64,000 nt of DNA from SLRI01 sp964402505 (GCA_964402505.1 CAYOCP010000018.1:33114-97113), one strand, 5' to 3'; shown: positions 41,159 to 50,652, counted from the stretch's first letter. Notes: a model not told the origin generated them from the sequence alone. Made by a program: numbers and translations.

Positions 41159-43099
41159 ATGACCTCGACCCCGCTTCTCGACCAGATCCGCGAGCCCTCC
41201 GATCTCCGCCGGCTGCAGCGCCCTTCGCTCCGCCAGCTCGCCGACGAGCTGCGGCGGGAGACGATCGACGCCGTCTCCGTGACCGGCGGGCATCTCGGGG
41301 CCGGGCTCGGCGTGGTCGAGCTCACCCTGGCGCTGCACTACGTCTTCGACACGCCCTACGACCGGCTGATCTGGGATGTCGGCCACCAGTGCTACCCGCA
41401 CAAGATCCTGACCGGCCGCCGCGACCGCATCCGCACGCTGCGTCAGCCGGGCGGCCTCTCGGGCTTCACCCGGCGCAGCGAGAGCGTCTACGACCCGTTC
41501 GGCGCCGCGCACAGCTCGACCTCGATCTCGGCCGGGCTCGGCATGGCGATCGCCGGCCAGCTCGAGGGCCGCGACCGCAACGTGGTGGCGGTCATCGGCG
41601 ACGGGGCGATGAGCGCCGGCATGGCGTACGAGGCCATGAACAACACGGGTGCGCTCCGCCAGCGGCTGATCATCGTGCTCAACGACAACGACATGTCGAT
41701 CGCTCCGCCGGTGGGCGCGATGAGCGCGTATCTGAGCCGGGTCGTCTCGAGCCACACCTATCGCAGCTTCCGCCACGTGGCGAAGCAGCTTTCGCGCCAT
41801 TTTCCGCGGCCGCTGCAGCGCGCCGCCCAGCGCGCCGAGGAGTACGCGCGCGGCATGGCGACCGGCGGCACGCTCTTCGAGGAGCTCGGCCTTTTCTATG
41901 TGGGGCCGCTCGACGGCCACAATCTCGACCATCTGCTGCCGGTGCTCGAGAACGCCCGCGACGATCCCTATCGCGGACCGGTCCTGATCCACGTCGTGAC
42001 CCAGAAGGGCAAGGGCTATCCGCCGGCCGAGGCCGCCGTCGACAAGTATCACGGTGTGGCCAGGTTCGACGTCGCCACCGGCGCCCAGCTCAAGAGCCGC
42101 TCGAACGCCCCGTCCTACACGAGTGTCTTCGCGCAGGCCCTGACCCGGGAGGCCGAGGCCGATCCCCGGATCGTGGCGGTCACGGCGGCGATGCCGTCGG
42201 GCACCGGCCTCGACCGGCTGAAGCAGCGCTTTCCGGGCCGCGTCTACGATGTCGGCATCGCCGAGCAGCACGCGGTCACCTTCGCCGCCGGGCTCGCCTG
42301 CGAGGGGCTGAAGCCCTTCTGCGCCATCTACTCGACCTTCCTGCAGCGCGCCTACGACCAGGTGGTGCACGACGTCGCCATCCAGAACCTGCCGGTGCGC
42401 TTCGCCATCGACAGGGCCGGCCTCGTCGGCGCCGACGGCGCCACCCATGCCGGCGCCTTCGACATCACCTTTCTCGCGACCCTGCCCAACTTCGTCGTGA
42501 TGGCGGCGGCGGACGAGGTGGAGCTCTCCCACATGGTGGCGACCGCCGCCGCCCACGACGCGGGGCCGATCGCCTTTCGCTACCCCCGCGGCGAGGGGGT
42601 CGGCCGTGACCTTCCCGAGGGCGGCACCGTGCTGGAGATCGGCAAGGGCCGGGTGGTCCGCCGCGGCGACCGGGTGGCGCTGCTCTCGCTCGGCACCCGT
42701 CTCCAGGCCTGCCTCGAGGCGGCGGACGAGCTCCTCGCCATGGGCATCTCGACGACCGTGGCCGACGCCCGCTTCGCCAAGCCGCTCGACGCGGCGCTGC
42801 TGACCGGTCTCGCGCGCGACCACGCGCTCCTGGTCACGGTCGAGGAGGGCTCGATCGGCGGCTTCGCGGCGCACGTCCAGCACTTTCTCCTGGAGCAGGG
42901 CCTTCTCGACGGCGCCCACGCACGGCTGCGGGCGATGATGCTGCCCGACCGCTTCATCGACCAGGGCAGCCCCGGGGGCCAGCTCGCCGAGGCGGGGCTC
43001 GATGCTGCGGCGATCGTCAGGAGGGTGAGGGAGACCCTGGAGACGATCGAACAGGCGGGTACGCCGTCCGGGGCCGATCGTCGCGCGGCCTGCGCATAG
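41159..43099 (+). CDS. dxs: 1-deoxy-D-xylulose-5-phosphate synthase
   Basis: 646-residue thiamine-diphosphate enzyme, the first step of the MEP isoprenoid pathway. Motifs: VSVTGGHLGAGLGVVELTLALHYVFDTPYDRLIWDVGHQCYPHKILTGRRD-type organisation, VIGDGAMSAGMAYEAMNN (ThDP GDG), the transketolase-like FFYVGPLDGHNLDHLLPVL segment, DVGIAEQHAVTFAAGLA and the DRAGLVGADGATHAG loop. ATG at 41159, 26 bases after ispA; no strong ribosome site is seen. The gene that often follows (tlyA) is replaced here by a TRAP transporter. Confidence 0.97.
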   Translation: MTSTPLLDQIREPSDLRRLQRPSLRQLADELRRETIDAVSVTGGHLGAGLGVVELTLALHYVFDTPYDRLIWDVGHQCYPHKILTGRRDRIRTLRQPGGLSGFTRRSESVYDPFGAAHSSTSISAGLGMAIAGQLEGRDRNVVAVIGDGAMSAGMAYEAMNNTGALRQRLIIVLNDNDMSIAPPVGAMSAYLSRVVSSHTYRSFRHVAKQLSRHFPRPLQRAAQRAEEYARGMATGGTLFEELGLFYVGPLDGHNLDHLLPVLENARDDPYRGPVLIHVVTQKGKGYPPAEAAVDKYHGVARFDVATGAQLKSRSNAPSYTSVFAQALTREAEADPRIVAVTAAMPSGTGLDRLKQRFPGRVYDVGIAEQHAVTFAAGLACEGLKPFCAIYSTFLQRAYDQVVHDVAIQNLPVRFAIDRAGLVGADGATHAGAFDITFLATLPNFVVMAAADEVELSHMVATAAAHDAGPIAFRYPRGEGVGRDLPEGGTVLEIGKGRVVRRGDRVALLSLGTRLQACLEAADELLAMGISTTVADARFAKPLDAALLTGLARDHALLVTVEEGSIGGFAAHVQHFLLEQGLLDGAHARLRAMMLPDRFIDQGSPGGQLAEAGLDAAAIVRRVRETLETIEQAGTPSGADRRAACA

Positions 43100-43173
43100 G
43101 CTCGTGACATCGCCCTCGGTTTCTGCGATCAGAGGGGCCCGAGCCTCGATAATCCTGAGTGGGGAGTGCAAGA

Positions 43174-44160
43174 ATGAACCGGATGACCCGTCTGCTCGCC
43201 TGCGGTGTCGCCTGCGTGGCGCTGGCCGGCACGGCTTCGGCGCAGGGTGTCACGCTGGTCGGTGCCAGCCAGTTCGACGAGAATCATGCCTTCACCAAGA
43301 CCATGCGCGAGTTCGAGCGGCTGGTCGGCGAGTGCTATCCGGGCGAGGTCACCTTCGAGCTGCACCTGAACTCGGAGCTCGGGCTCGAGAAGGACTACTT
43401 CGAGAACATGAGCCAGGGCATCGCCGTCGACTACGCCGTGTTCTCGCCGGCGCACGCCTCCACCTTCTCGCAGATGGCGCCGCTCATGGACATGCCCTTC
43501 CTGTTCCGTGATCTCGATCACTGGAACAAGGTGATGGAGGCGGATGCGCTGCAGCCGATCGCCGACGACATCCTCGAGAAGGCCAACGTGAAGATCCTGG
43601 GCTATGCCGGGGGCGGCACGCGCAACGTCTTCGCCAATCACCCGGTGCGCAACATGGAGGAGCTGCAGGGCCTGCCGATCCGCATGCAGGGTGCCCCCAT
43701 CTGGACGCGGGTCTTCGAGGCGCTCGGCGCCGCGCCGACGGTGATCGCCTATGACGAGGTCTACAGCGCCATCCAGACCGGCGTCATCGACGCGGCCGAG
43801 AACGAGGCGGCGGGCATCGAGCAGATGAAGTTCTACGAGGTGGCGCCCGATCTGTCGCTCACCAAGCATGCGATCACGGTGCGTCCGCTCGGCTTCTCCA
43901 ACGCCACCTTCGAGCGGCTCGATCCCGAGCTGCAGTCCTGCATCGTCGAATCCGGCAAGGCGGCCGGCAAGCACGGCCGCGAGATCGAGAGCGGCCAGGA
44001 CGCCGAGAAGCTGAAGGCGATGCAGGAGAAGGGCTGGCTCACGATCTACGAGTTCGCCGACCGGCCGAAGCTGCTCGAGCTCGCGTCACCGGTCCTCGAG
44101 AGCTATGCCGAGGAGCTGGGTGCCGCCGACGTCTACGCCAATATCCGCTCGATCCAGTAG
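43174..44160 (+). CDS. TRAP transporter solute-binding protein (DctP family)
   Basis: 328-residue periplasmic binding protein. A Sec signal peptide (residues 1-23, ending TASAQ) is followed by TLVGASQFDENHAFTKTM, FELHLNSELGLEKDYFENMSQG, MPFLFRDLDHWNKVM, GTRNVFANHPVRNMEELQGLPIRMQGAPIW and YDEVYSAIQTGVIDAAENE. The last two include the Arg and Asn residues that bind the ligand carboxylate in the DctP/SiaP fold. ATG at 43174 behind GGGGAG. First gene of a complete DctPQM set; the ligand is likely an organic acid. Confidence 0.92.
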   Translation: MNRMTRLLACGVACVALAGTASAQGVTLVGASQFDENHAFTKTMREFERLVGECYPGEVTFELHLNSELGLEKDYFENMSQGIAVDYAVFSPAHASTFSQMAPLMDMPFLFRDLDHWNKVMEADALQPIADDILEKANVKILGYAGGGTRNVFANHPVRNMEELQGLPIRMQGAPIWTRVFEALGAAPTVIAYDEVYSAIQTGVIDAAENEAAGIEQMKFYEVAPDLSLTKHAITVRPLGFSNATFERLDPELQSCIVESGKAAGKHGREIESGQDAEKLKAMQEKGWLTIYEFADRPKLLELASPVLESYAEELGAADVYANIRSIQ

Positions 44161-44238
44161 GGTCTGCGGGCGGGTGGCGCCTCCCGCCGTCCGCCCCGCC
44201 GCCCGGCACCCCCGCGTTCCCATGTGCGGCCGGTTCTG

Positions 44239-44739
44239 ATGCGTCGCCTCATCGACGGCTATTACCGCTTTCTGCAGATCCTGCTGACCCTGCTGATCGC
44301 CCTTCTGATCGTGCCGGTGGCGATGCAGATCCTGTCGCGCTACACCGGGCTGATCCCGCGCTTCATCTGGACCGAGGAGATCGCCCGCTTCGCCTTCATC
44401 TGGATGATCATGGTGGGTGCGGCCATCGCCGTGCGCGACGGATCACATTTCGACGTCGATCTCCTGCCCGAGCCCAGGACCCCCCGGGGTCGGCTCGCTG
44501 CGCAACTCTTCGTCGATCTGACGATCGGCGCCGTGGGCCTGATCTTCCTTTTCTGGGGCTGGGATTTCGCCGTGCTCGGCTCGCGCCAGAGCAGCGAGAT
44601 CGCCGGCCTGCCCATGCTTTCGATCTACATCGCCTGGCCCTGGGCCGGGGCGACTTGGCTGCTCTTCATCGGCGAGCGCATTCTGGTGCATCTCGGCAAG
44701 ATCGAGCCGGCGCGCCTGCGCCAGGTGGGCAGCGGATGA
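44239..44739 (+). CDS. TRAP transporter small permease (DctQ family)
   Basis: 166-residue membrane protein with four hydrophobic segments. The family motif FIWTEEIARFAFIWMIMVGAAIAVRDGSHFDVDLL is complete. ATG at 44239 is used; a GTG five codons earlier (44224) is possible. It overlaps the large permease by 4 bases (ATGA). Confidence 0.92.
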   Translation: MRRLIDGYYRFLQILLTLLIALLIVPVAMQILSRYTGLIPRFIWTEEIARFAFIWMIMVGAAIAVRDGSHFDVDLLPEPRTPRGRLAAQLFVDLTIGAVGLIFLFWGWDFAVLGSRQSSEIAGLPMLSIYIAWPWAGATWLLFIGERILVHLGKIEPARLRQVGSG

Positions 44740-46040
44740 GCCCGGGCGAGGTCGCGGCCATCCTCTTCGGCGTCTTCGGCGTGCTGGTGGTGCTGCGGGT
44801 GCCGGTCGCCTTCGCGCTCGGCCTCGCCGTGGTGCCGGTCTTCTTCCTCGACGACCGGCTGACGCCGATCCTGCTCCTGCGGGAGATGTTCAAGAGCTAC
44901 AATGCCTTCGTGCTCCTCGCCGTGCCGTTCTTCCTGCTGGCAGCGAATTTGATGAACGGAGCGGGGATCACCGACCGGCTGATCGCCTTCGCGCGCTCCC
45001 TGGTGGGCCACCTGCCGGGCGGGCTCGGCCATATCAACGTGGTCGTCTCGATGCTCTTCGCCGGCATTTCGGGCAGCTCGACCGCGGACGCCGCCGGCAT
45101 CGGCTCGCTGCTCATCCCGCAGATGAAGAAGCAGGGCTACGACGCCAGCTTCTCGGTCGCCATCACCGCCTGCTCCTCGGTCATGGGCGTGATCATCCCG
45201 CCCTCGATCCTGATGATCGTCTGGGGCGGGCTCATGTCGGTCTCGATCGGCGGCCTGTTCCTCGCCGGCGTCGTGCCCGGCGTGCTGATCGCGCTGGCGC
45301 AGATGTCGACCGTCTACGTCTACGCCAAGAGACGCGGCTATCCGATCTACGCGCGCAGCACGCTCATGGGCCTGCTCTCGGCCTTCGCCGGCTCGTTCCT
45401 GGCGCTGATGACCCCGGCGATCATCGTCGGCGGCATCGTCGGCGGCCTCTTCACCCCGACCGAGGCCTCGGTCGTGGCGGTCGTCTACTCGCTGATCCTC
45501 GGGCTCTTCGTCTACCGCTCGGTGAAGCCCGGCCAGTTGCCGACCATCCTCTACGAGAGCGCCCGCTTCGCCGCCCTTTCGCTCTTCTGCATCGGCACCG
45601 CCTCGGCCTTCGGCTGGGCGCTCGCCTATTTCAAGATTCCGGCGGCCCTGGTCGCCCAGATCGAGGCACTCGGCCTCGGCGTCATCGGCACGGGCATGCT
45701 CGTGGCGCTCGCCTTTCTCGTGATCGGCATGTTCATCGACGCCATCCCGGCGATCATCATTCTCGGCACCGTGCTCTCCCCGGTGGCGGAGAGCGTCGGC
45801 ATGCACCCGATCCATTTCGCCATCATCGGTGTCATCAGCCTCGCCTTCGGCCTCGTCACCCCGCCCTACGGCCTCTGCCTCATGATCGCCGCCGCGATCG
45901 GCGAGATCAAGCTGATCCGGGCGCTCAAGGACGTGGCCGTCATCCTGCTGCCGATGCTCGGCATTCTCGTGGCCATCATCGTCGTGCCGGACCTGATCCT
46001 GGCCCTGCCGCGCTGGCTCATGCCCCGCTTCGTCCAGTAG
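44736..46040 (+). CDS. TRAP transporter large permease (DctM family)
   Basis: 434-residue permease with about twelve membrane segments. Diagnostic stretches are FVLLAVPFFLLAANLMNGAGITDRLI, MLFAGISGSSTADAAGIGSLLIPQMKKQGY, SSVMGVIIPPSILMIVWG, FTPTEASVVAVVYSLILG and FGLVTPPYGLCLMIAA. ATG at 44736, coupled to the small permease. A 6-bp hairpin at 46087-46101 (CCCGCA-GAA-TGCGGG) follows the gene without a clear T-run and may end the operon. Confidence 0.94.
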   Translation: MSPGEVAAILFGVFGVLVVLRVPVAFALGLAVVPVFFLDDRLTPILLLREMFKSYNAFVLLAVPFFLLAANLMNGAGITDRLIAFARSLVGHLPGGLGHINVVVSMLFAGISGSSTADAAGIGSLLIPQMKKQGYDASFSVAITACSSVMGVIIPPSILMIVWGGLMSVSIGGLFLAGVVPGVLIALAQMSTVYVYAKRRGYPIYARSTLMGLLSAFAGSFLALMTPAIIVGGIVGGLFTPTEASVVAVVYSLILGLFVYRSVKPGQLPTILYESARFAALSLFCIGTASAFGWALAYFKIPAALVAQIEALGLGVIGTGMLVALAFLVIGMFIDAIPAIIILGTVLSPVAESVGMHPIHFAIIGVISLAFGLVTPPYGLCLMIAAAIGEIKLIRALKDVAVILLPMLGILVAIIVVPDLILALPRWLMPRFVQ

Positions 46041-46145
46041 GCCGCCCCGTCGTTCCGCTCGCCGTTAACGGAATCGCAAGAAGAGCCCCGCAGAATGCGG
46101 GCCATCGACCAGTGACGGGCCGACCAGCAACGGCGAGCTTCACCT

Positions 46146-47252
46146 ATGGCTTCGGACGATCGGCAGCAACGGACCCTCGATCTCGTGGAACGCTCGCTGG
46201 GCATTCCGTTCACCACACCCCTGATCTCCGGCGCCAAGGTGAGGTTGATGGCCAGCGGCGGGGTCGAGCTCCTCGTCCCCAACCCGTCCGGTGGCCGGGG
46301 CTACTACGTCATGGACCTGCGCTCGCTGCGCGACTACTGCCAGCTCACCGTGCATGACGAGCTGCTGCTCGAGCGGCTTCTCGCCACCGACGTGGTGACG
46401 CCGGCGAGCGTGCGGCGGGCGGCTCGCGAGGTGGCGATCGATGGTGCCGCGGGTCGCGACGCGGCCGTCGCCGCGCGGAAGGCGGCGGAGCGCGACGAGG
46501 CGATCGTCAACCTGACCAACTACCTGATGCTGATGCGTCTCCTGCGATCGGTCGGCATCGACGAGCGCGAGCTGCAGCGCTCGGGCGTCTCCGGGCGGGC
46601 GGTGCAGCTCGAGATCAGGCGGCGGCTCGCGGGCCTCGGCCCGAGGCTCGGCATGACGGCCGACGAGGTGATCGACACGGTCGGCGACATCGCCTTTCAT
46701 GCCGCCGCCATCGGCTTCGCGGACGGCGACCTCGAGACGCGCCACCGGCGCGTGCTGCAGCGCCTCAGGCCGTTCGCCAGCGAGATGCAGCAATGGCTGG
46801 CGCTCGAATCGGGCGAGAGCAGGGACAGCGCCCTGCAGATCGCCGATTGCGCCGGGTGGACGAGCGACAGGACGCTGCCGCTGATCACCGACTGCCAGAT
46901 GTGGCTGCAGGACATCCCGGAGCTGGCACGCAGCTGGCGCCACGACCGGGGAAGGCTCAAGGGACGTTTCGCGCTGCCCGACTGGCTGCTCGACGGCTGG
47001 CCCGAGATCCTCGCCCTCTGGGATGCGGCGAGCGGTGACAACCGGGCGACCCAGCGCGCCGTGGTGGCCCAGATCCAGCGCCTGATGCCGCTCGCCCAGA
47101 GCCAGGCGGAGGGCAGGGCGGTCGAGGTGATGCGCGTGCAGAGCGTGATGGTGCATTCCCGCTCGGTGAAGCTGCACGAGGACTGGCGAACCGGGGTCAT
47201 CATGAGCGGCATCCGGGCACGCACGGAGGCGCTGCGTGCGGGTGCCGCCTGA
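46146..47252 (+). CDS. Hypothetical protein
   Basis: 368-residue cytosolic protein with no signal or membrane segment, which I do not recognise. The first 70 residues look beta-rich (GAKVRLMASGGVELLVPNPSGG, then YYVMDLRSLRDYCQLTVHDELLLERLL). The rest is predicted helical and rich in Arg, Ala and Leu, with VTPASVRRAAREVAIDG, NYLMLMRLLRSVGIDERELQRSG and a Trp-rich patch around residues 240-300 (DWLLDGWPEILALWD). It has a good codon and strand bias like its neighbours. It precedes a second unknown gene by 69 bases on the same strand; the two may act together. Confidence 0.75.
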   Translation: MASDDRQQRTLDLVERSLGIPFTTPLISGAKVRLMASGGVELLVPNPSGGRGYYVMDLRSLRDYCQLTVHDELLLERLLATDVVTPASVRRAAREVAIDGAAGRDAAVAARKAAERDEAIVNLTNYLMLMRLLRSVGIDERELQRSGVSGRAVQLEIRRRLAGLGPRLGMTADEVIDTVGDIAFHAAAIGFADGDLETRHRRVLQRLRPFASEMQQWLALESGESRDSALQIADCAGWTSDRTLPLITDCQMWLQDIPELARSWRHDRGRLKGRFALPDWLLDGWPEILALWDAASGDNRATQRAVVAQIQRLMPLAQSQAEGRAVEVMRVQSVMVHSRSVKLHEDWRTGVIMSGIRARTEALRAGAA

Positions 47253-47321
47253 GATGGCCGCGAAGGGAAAGGCCGGGATGATGGATGGCGCGCGGCGTCG
47301 CCGCCGCGGAAGGAGCGGCTG

Positions 47322-48638
47322 ATGGGCGCGGAGACGGCGTTTCAGGCGCTCGCGGCGCAGCTTCAGGGTGCCGACGACCGGACCCTCCTGAAGCTGGTGG
47401 CCGTGGTCGATCGACTCGCCCGGCGCGGCTCCCTGGACGGGCTGCTCCACGAGCATCGGGCACGGCTCGCCGTCATCCGGCCGCCACGCCCGATGACGCT
47501 CGGCCGCCTCGTCGTCCTGCCGCTCGAGGAGCTCCTGGTCGACGGCGCCGCCTGGTCGCCCGGCATGCTGCGTCTGCCGCGCGACCGGCTGGAGAGGCTG
47601 ATCGACCTCCTGCTCGAGGCGCTCGATCCGGAGCTCAGGCGAGAGGCCGCCCAACGCCTCGCCGGCCGCTCCATGCACGACAGCGCGCTGGCGCTCGAGG
47701 TCGGCGGCACGGTCTGGCCCGCGGTCGGGCTCGCGGCCGAGGCGATCCTGTCGCGGCGGCAGGCGCGCGAGGTCGAGGTTCGCGATCTGCTCGGCCCCTT
47801 GCGCGTCGTGCAGAATCTGATGCCGGTGGCCGAGCCCCTCGTCACCACGCTCTGGTCGCTGCCGGCCAAGCCGATGCTGGCTCTCGATGGCGGTGCCAGG
47901 ACCCGCGTCGCCGGGCTTCTCGGCCTCGCCAGCGAGCGGGGCCGCGACTGCCTCCTGCTCACCGCCGAGCTTCTGGTCGGCCGCACCGAGCTGCCCCTCG
48001 CCATCATCGAGGTGGTGCTGGACGGCGAGCTCGATCTCGGCCATCGGGAGCGGCAGCGGGCGGCGTCGATGATCGCCGAGACCTGCCAGGCCGAGATGGT
48101 GCGACTCTTCCGCTCACTGGCGTGCCTGCCGACAGAGACGGGACCGTCGGCACTCGTCCACCCGCTGCGGACCCTCGTCGCCAATCTCGAATCCCTCCTC
48201 GAGGTGGCACAAAAGGTCAAGTTCGATCACCGTGAGTTGCGCCGCGTCAGGACCGAGGTGTTCGCGCTGATCGAGACCCGCCTGGAGGCCCTGCTCAACG
48301 GCAGGCTGCTGCAAGCCTTCGATCGCCTTTCAGAGGCCTCGCCGGAGATCGACTGGCGCCAGCTCGAGCACGATGCCACGGCCGCGGCCCACATGCGGCT
48401 GATGGCCAAGCGCATCGGCCTCGCCACCCGCATCGACTTCGTTTTCGCGAGGGCGCTCGAGCGCTATCGCGCCATACTGGAGGAGCATGCGGGCGCCAGC
48501 GCGCGCATCGACGGCCTGACCATGGACCGCGTCCGCACCATCGAGCTCTTGTTCGACAGCCGCAGCGCCATGCAGGTTCTGACCCGGCTGCGCCAGCCCA
48601 GGGCCGCCGCCTCGAACCCCGCAGCGGCAGCGCGATGA
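47322..48638 (+). CDS. Hypothetical protein
   Basis: 438-residue, Arg/Leu/Ala-rich, apparently all-helical cytosolic protein that I cannot assign. Visible pieces include LKLVAVVDRLARRGSLDGLL, RLVVLPLEELLVDGAAW, RLIDLLLEALDPELRREAAQRL and a C-terminal helical bundle ending MQVLTRLRQPRAAA. Only two Cys and no obvious catalytic motif. Spaced repeats of two-helix units suggest an armadillo/HEAT-like or phage-type scaffold fold, but that is only a guess. Second gene of an unknown pair with 46146-47252. Confidence 0.72.
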   Translation: MGAETAFQALAAQLQGADDRTLLKLVAVVDRLARRGSLDGLLHEHRARLAVIRPPRPMTLGRLVVLPLEELLVDGAAWSPGMLRLPRDRLERLIDLLLEALDPELRREAAQRLAGRSMHDSALALEVGGTVWPAVGLAAEAILSRRQAREVEVRDLLGPLRVVQNLMPVAEPLVTTLWSLPAKPMLALDGGARTRVAGLLGLASERGRDCLLLTAELLVGRTELPLAIIEVVLDGELDLGHRERQRAASMIAETCQAEMVRLFRSLACLPTETGPSALVHPLRTLVANLESLLEVAQKVKFDHRELRRVRTEVFALIETRLEALLNGRLLQAFDRLSEASPEIDWRQLEHDATAAAHMRLMAKRIGLATRIDFVFARALERYRAILEEHAGASARIDGLTMDRVRTIELLFDSRSAMQVLTRLRQPRAAASNPAAAAR

Positions 48639-48766
48639 GGTCCGATGGACGGCCATCCGCCGCAGCGCGCGATGTCGGCAAGGGAGAATGCCGCCGCGAT
48701 GGCGCCCCTCCCGGTCCCGCTCCCCTTCGCCGGCCGGCGACCGACCTCGAGGCGTTCTGGCCGCGG

Positions 48767-50221
48767 TCAACTTTCGGGCGGGCCGCTTTCGGGCGGGCCG
48801 CCGGCGACGTGCGGATCGGGCTCCGCCGGCAGGACCTTGCCGGGGTTCAGGATGTTCCGGGGATCGAGCGCCCGCTTGAGGCGGCGCATGAGGGCGATCT
48901 CGAAAGGCGTGCGGCAGTGGGCGAGCCAGGGGGTCTTCAGCGTGCCGAGGCCGTGCTCGGCGGTGACGGTGCCGCCGTGCTCGCGCAGCTGCCCGTAGAC
49001 GATCTCGTCGATCGCATGGTCGGGATGCGGGCGCGGCCCGGGCACGGCGACCTGCAGGTGGATGTTGCCGTCGCCGAGATGGCCGTACCAGATGATCCTC
49101 GCCTCGGGCCAGCGCTTCCGGAGGGCGGCCTCGATCGCCCCGGTGCAGGCACCGATGCGGCCGATGGGCAGGCCGAGATCGAACTCGACGCGCGGGCCGA
49201 GAAGCGCCGAGAACTCGGCCACCGCGTCGCGCACGCCCCAGAAGGCGCGGGCATCGGTGCTCGACTGGGCGATGGCGGCGTCCTCGATCAGGCCCTCCTC
49301 GAGGCAGGATTCGAGAAAGCGCTCGAAGCGTGCCGCATCGGCGGCGGGCTCGCCGCCCTGCGCCTCGACGAGGACGTACATGCCATGGCGGCCCGAAAGC
49401 GGCGGCCGCACACCCTTGGCGCCGCTGCCGGCGGGCGTGCCGATGATCAGATCGTAGTAGCTCGGCCACATGATCTCGAAGCTGGAGAGCAGGCCCGAGA
49501 GCCCGAAGCGGGCGCGGCCGAGGAACGCGATGGCGGCATCGAGTCCGGCCAGGCCGCAATAGGCGGTGGCGGAGGACGCAGGCAAGGGCTCGAGCTTCAG
49601 CACGGCGCGGGTGACGACGCCGAGACTGCCCTCGCTGCCGATGAAGAGCTGCTTCAGGTCGAAGCCTGCATTGTTCTTGATCATGGTGTTGAGCATGTCG
49701 AGCACGGTGCCGTCGGCGAGGACCACCTCGAGGCCGAGCACCATCTGACGGGTCATGCCATAGCGGATGACGCGGTTGCCGCCGGCGTTGGTCGCGATAT
49801 TGCCGCCGATCGCACAGGTGCCGCGGGCGCCCAGATCGAGCGGACACAGAAAGCCGGCCTCGCGCGCCGCCGCCTGCACGGATTCGAGCGGTGTTCCGGC
49901 CCTGACGGTCATGGTGGCGGCGGCGGCATCGATCGCCTCGACGCCGGCGAGCCGGTCGAGGGCGAGGGCGATGTCGCCTGTCCGCGGCACCGCTCCGCCC
50001 GAAACGCCGGTGCGCCCACCCTGCGGCACCACGCTCTGGCCGTGAGCGTGGCAGATGCGGAGCGCGGTCGCGACCTCGGCCGTGCTGCGCGGCCGGAGCA
50101 AGGCCCTGGGCCGCGCGGGCGCCACGATGCTCCAGTCGTGGCCGTGCCGGTCGAGGCTGGCCGCGTCCCTTGTCACCACGCCATCGCCGAGCGCCGCCTC
50201 GAGCGCCTCGATCACACCCAT
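48767..50221 (-). CDS. FAD-linked oxidase (GlcD/D-2-hydroxyacid dehydrogenase type)
   Basis: 484-residue VAO/PCMH-fold flavoprotein. Motifs: VVPQGGRTGVSGGAVP, the FAD-binding GGNIATNAGGNRVIRYGMTRQMVLGLEVVLADG segment, KNNAGFDLKQLFIGSEGSLGVVT, GHLGDGNIHLQV (metal/substrate His) and TAEHGLGTLKTPWL. The C-terminal PGKVLP is the usual end. Such enzymes oxidise glycolate, D-lactate or D-2-hydroxyglutarate and pass electrons to quinone or ETF. ATG at 50221. The last dozen codons are lengthened by a 15-bp tandem duplication (48772-48801). It stands alone and lacks GlcE or GlcF. Confidence 0.9.
   Translation of the reverse strand: MGVIEALEAALGDGVVTRDAASLDRHGHDWSIVAPARPRALLRPRSTAEVATALRICHAHGQSVVPQGGRTGVSGGAVPRTGDIALALDRLAGVEAIDAAAATMTVRAGTPLESVQAAAREAGFLCPLDLGARGTCAIGGNIATNAGGNRVIRYGMTRQMVLGLEVVLADGTVLDMLNTMIKNNAGFDLKQLFIGSEGSLGVVTRAVLKLEPLPASSATAYCGLAGLDAAIAFLGRARFGLSGLLSSFEIMWPSYYDLIIGTPAGSGAKGVRPPLSGRHGMYVLVEAQGGEPAADAARFERFLESCLEEGLIEDAAIAQSSTDARAFWGVRDAVAEFSALLGPRVEFDLGLPIGRIGACTGAIEAALRKRWPEARIIWYGHLGDGNIHLQVAVPGPRPHPDHAIDEIVYGQLREHGGTVTAEHGLGTLKTPWLAHCRTPFEIALMRRLKRALDPRNILNPGKVLPAEPDPHVAGGPPESGPPES
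48772..48801 (-). repeat. Exact 15-bp tandem duplication at the 3' end of the GlcD-like gene
   Basis: TTTCGGGCGGGCCGC occurs twice in a row (48772-48786 and 48787-48801 on the plus strand). It duplicates a five-residue PPESG block at the C-terminus of the flavoprotein and leaves the frame intact. Probably replication slippage. Confidence 0.85.
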
Positions 50222-50652
50222 TCACGGTCTCCACCGCGGCCGCACCGGCCGCCGTTCTAGAAGCCCGTCCGGGAAATGACCATGACCTGCATGAGCCGAA
50301 GCCCGAACCAAAGGAGAGGGGCCGGCCCGTCTCGATGCCGGACCCTGATCGAATGCGGAGGGGCATTCCCCTTGTTCCGACCGTTCGCACCGTTCACCAA
50401 CCCTCGTCCGCCGCTGCCCGAATGGCAGGAAAGCGGGTGTCTCGGTCGGTCGGTCAGTCGGTCGGTCGGTCGGTCGGGCGGGCGGTCGGGCGGACCGGCA
50501 TCGCCCGCATGGATGCCGAGGGGACGCCTGCACGTCAGCGGAAGACCCTTTGCCCCATCCCGCGGGTGATGCCGCCGCTGCTCCCCGCCTTTGCCGGGCG
50601 ACCGTCTCGAAAGATGGCGGCCCCGCGATCGACAGGCGCGCTCCGGGACGAT
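50222..50652. other. 431-base intergenic region with a tetranucleotide tract
   Basis: Upstream of the GlcD-like gene and beyond the FMN-reductase stop. Apart from the TCGG repeat at 50442-50493 I see no gene, RNA or clear promoter. Open frames across it are low-complexity Gly/Arg/Ser readings of the repeat. Confidence 0.6.
50442..50493 (+). repeat. Tetranucleotide tract (TCGG)13, interrupted
   Basis: Thirteen four-base units run without a gap: nine exact TCGG, one TCAG and three GCGG. It lies about 220 bases upstream of the GlcD-like start and about 160 bases beyond the FMN-reductase stop, so not in a coding region. Long TCGG tracts are uncommon in bacteria and prone to slippage. Confidence 0.9.
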
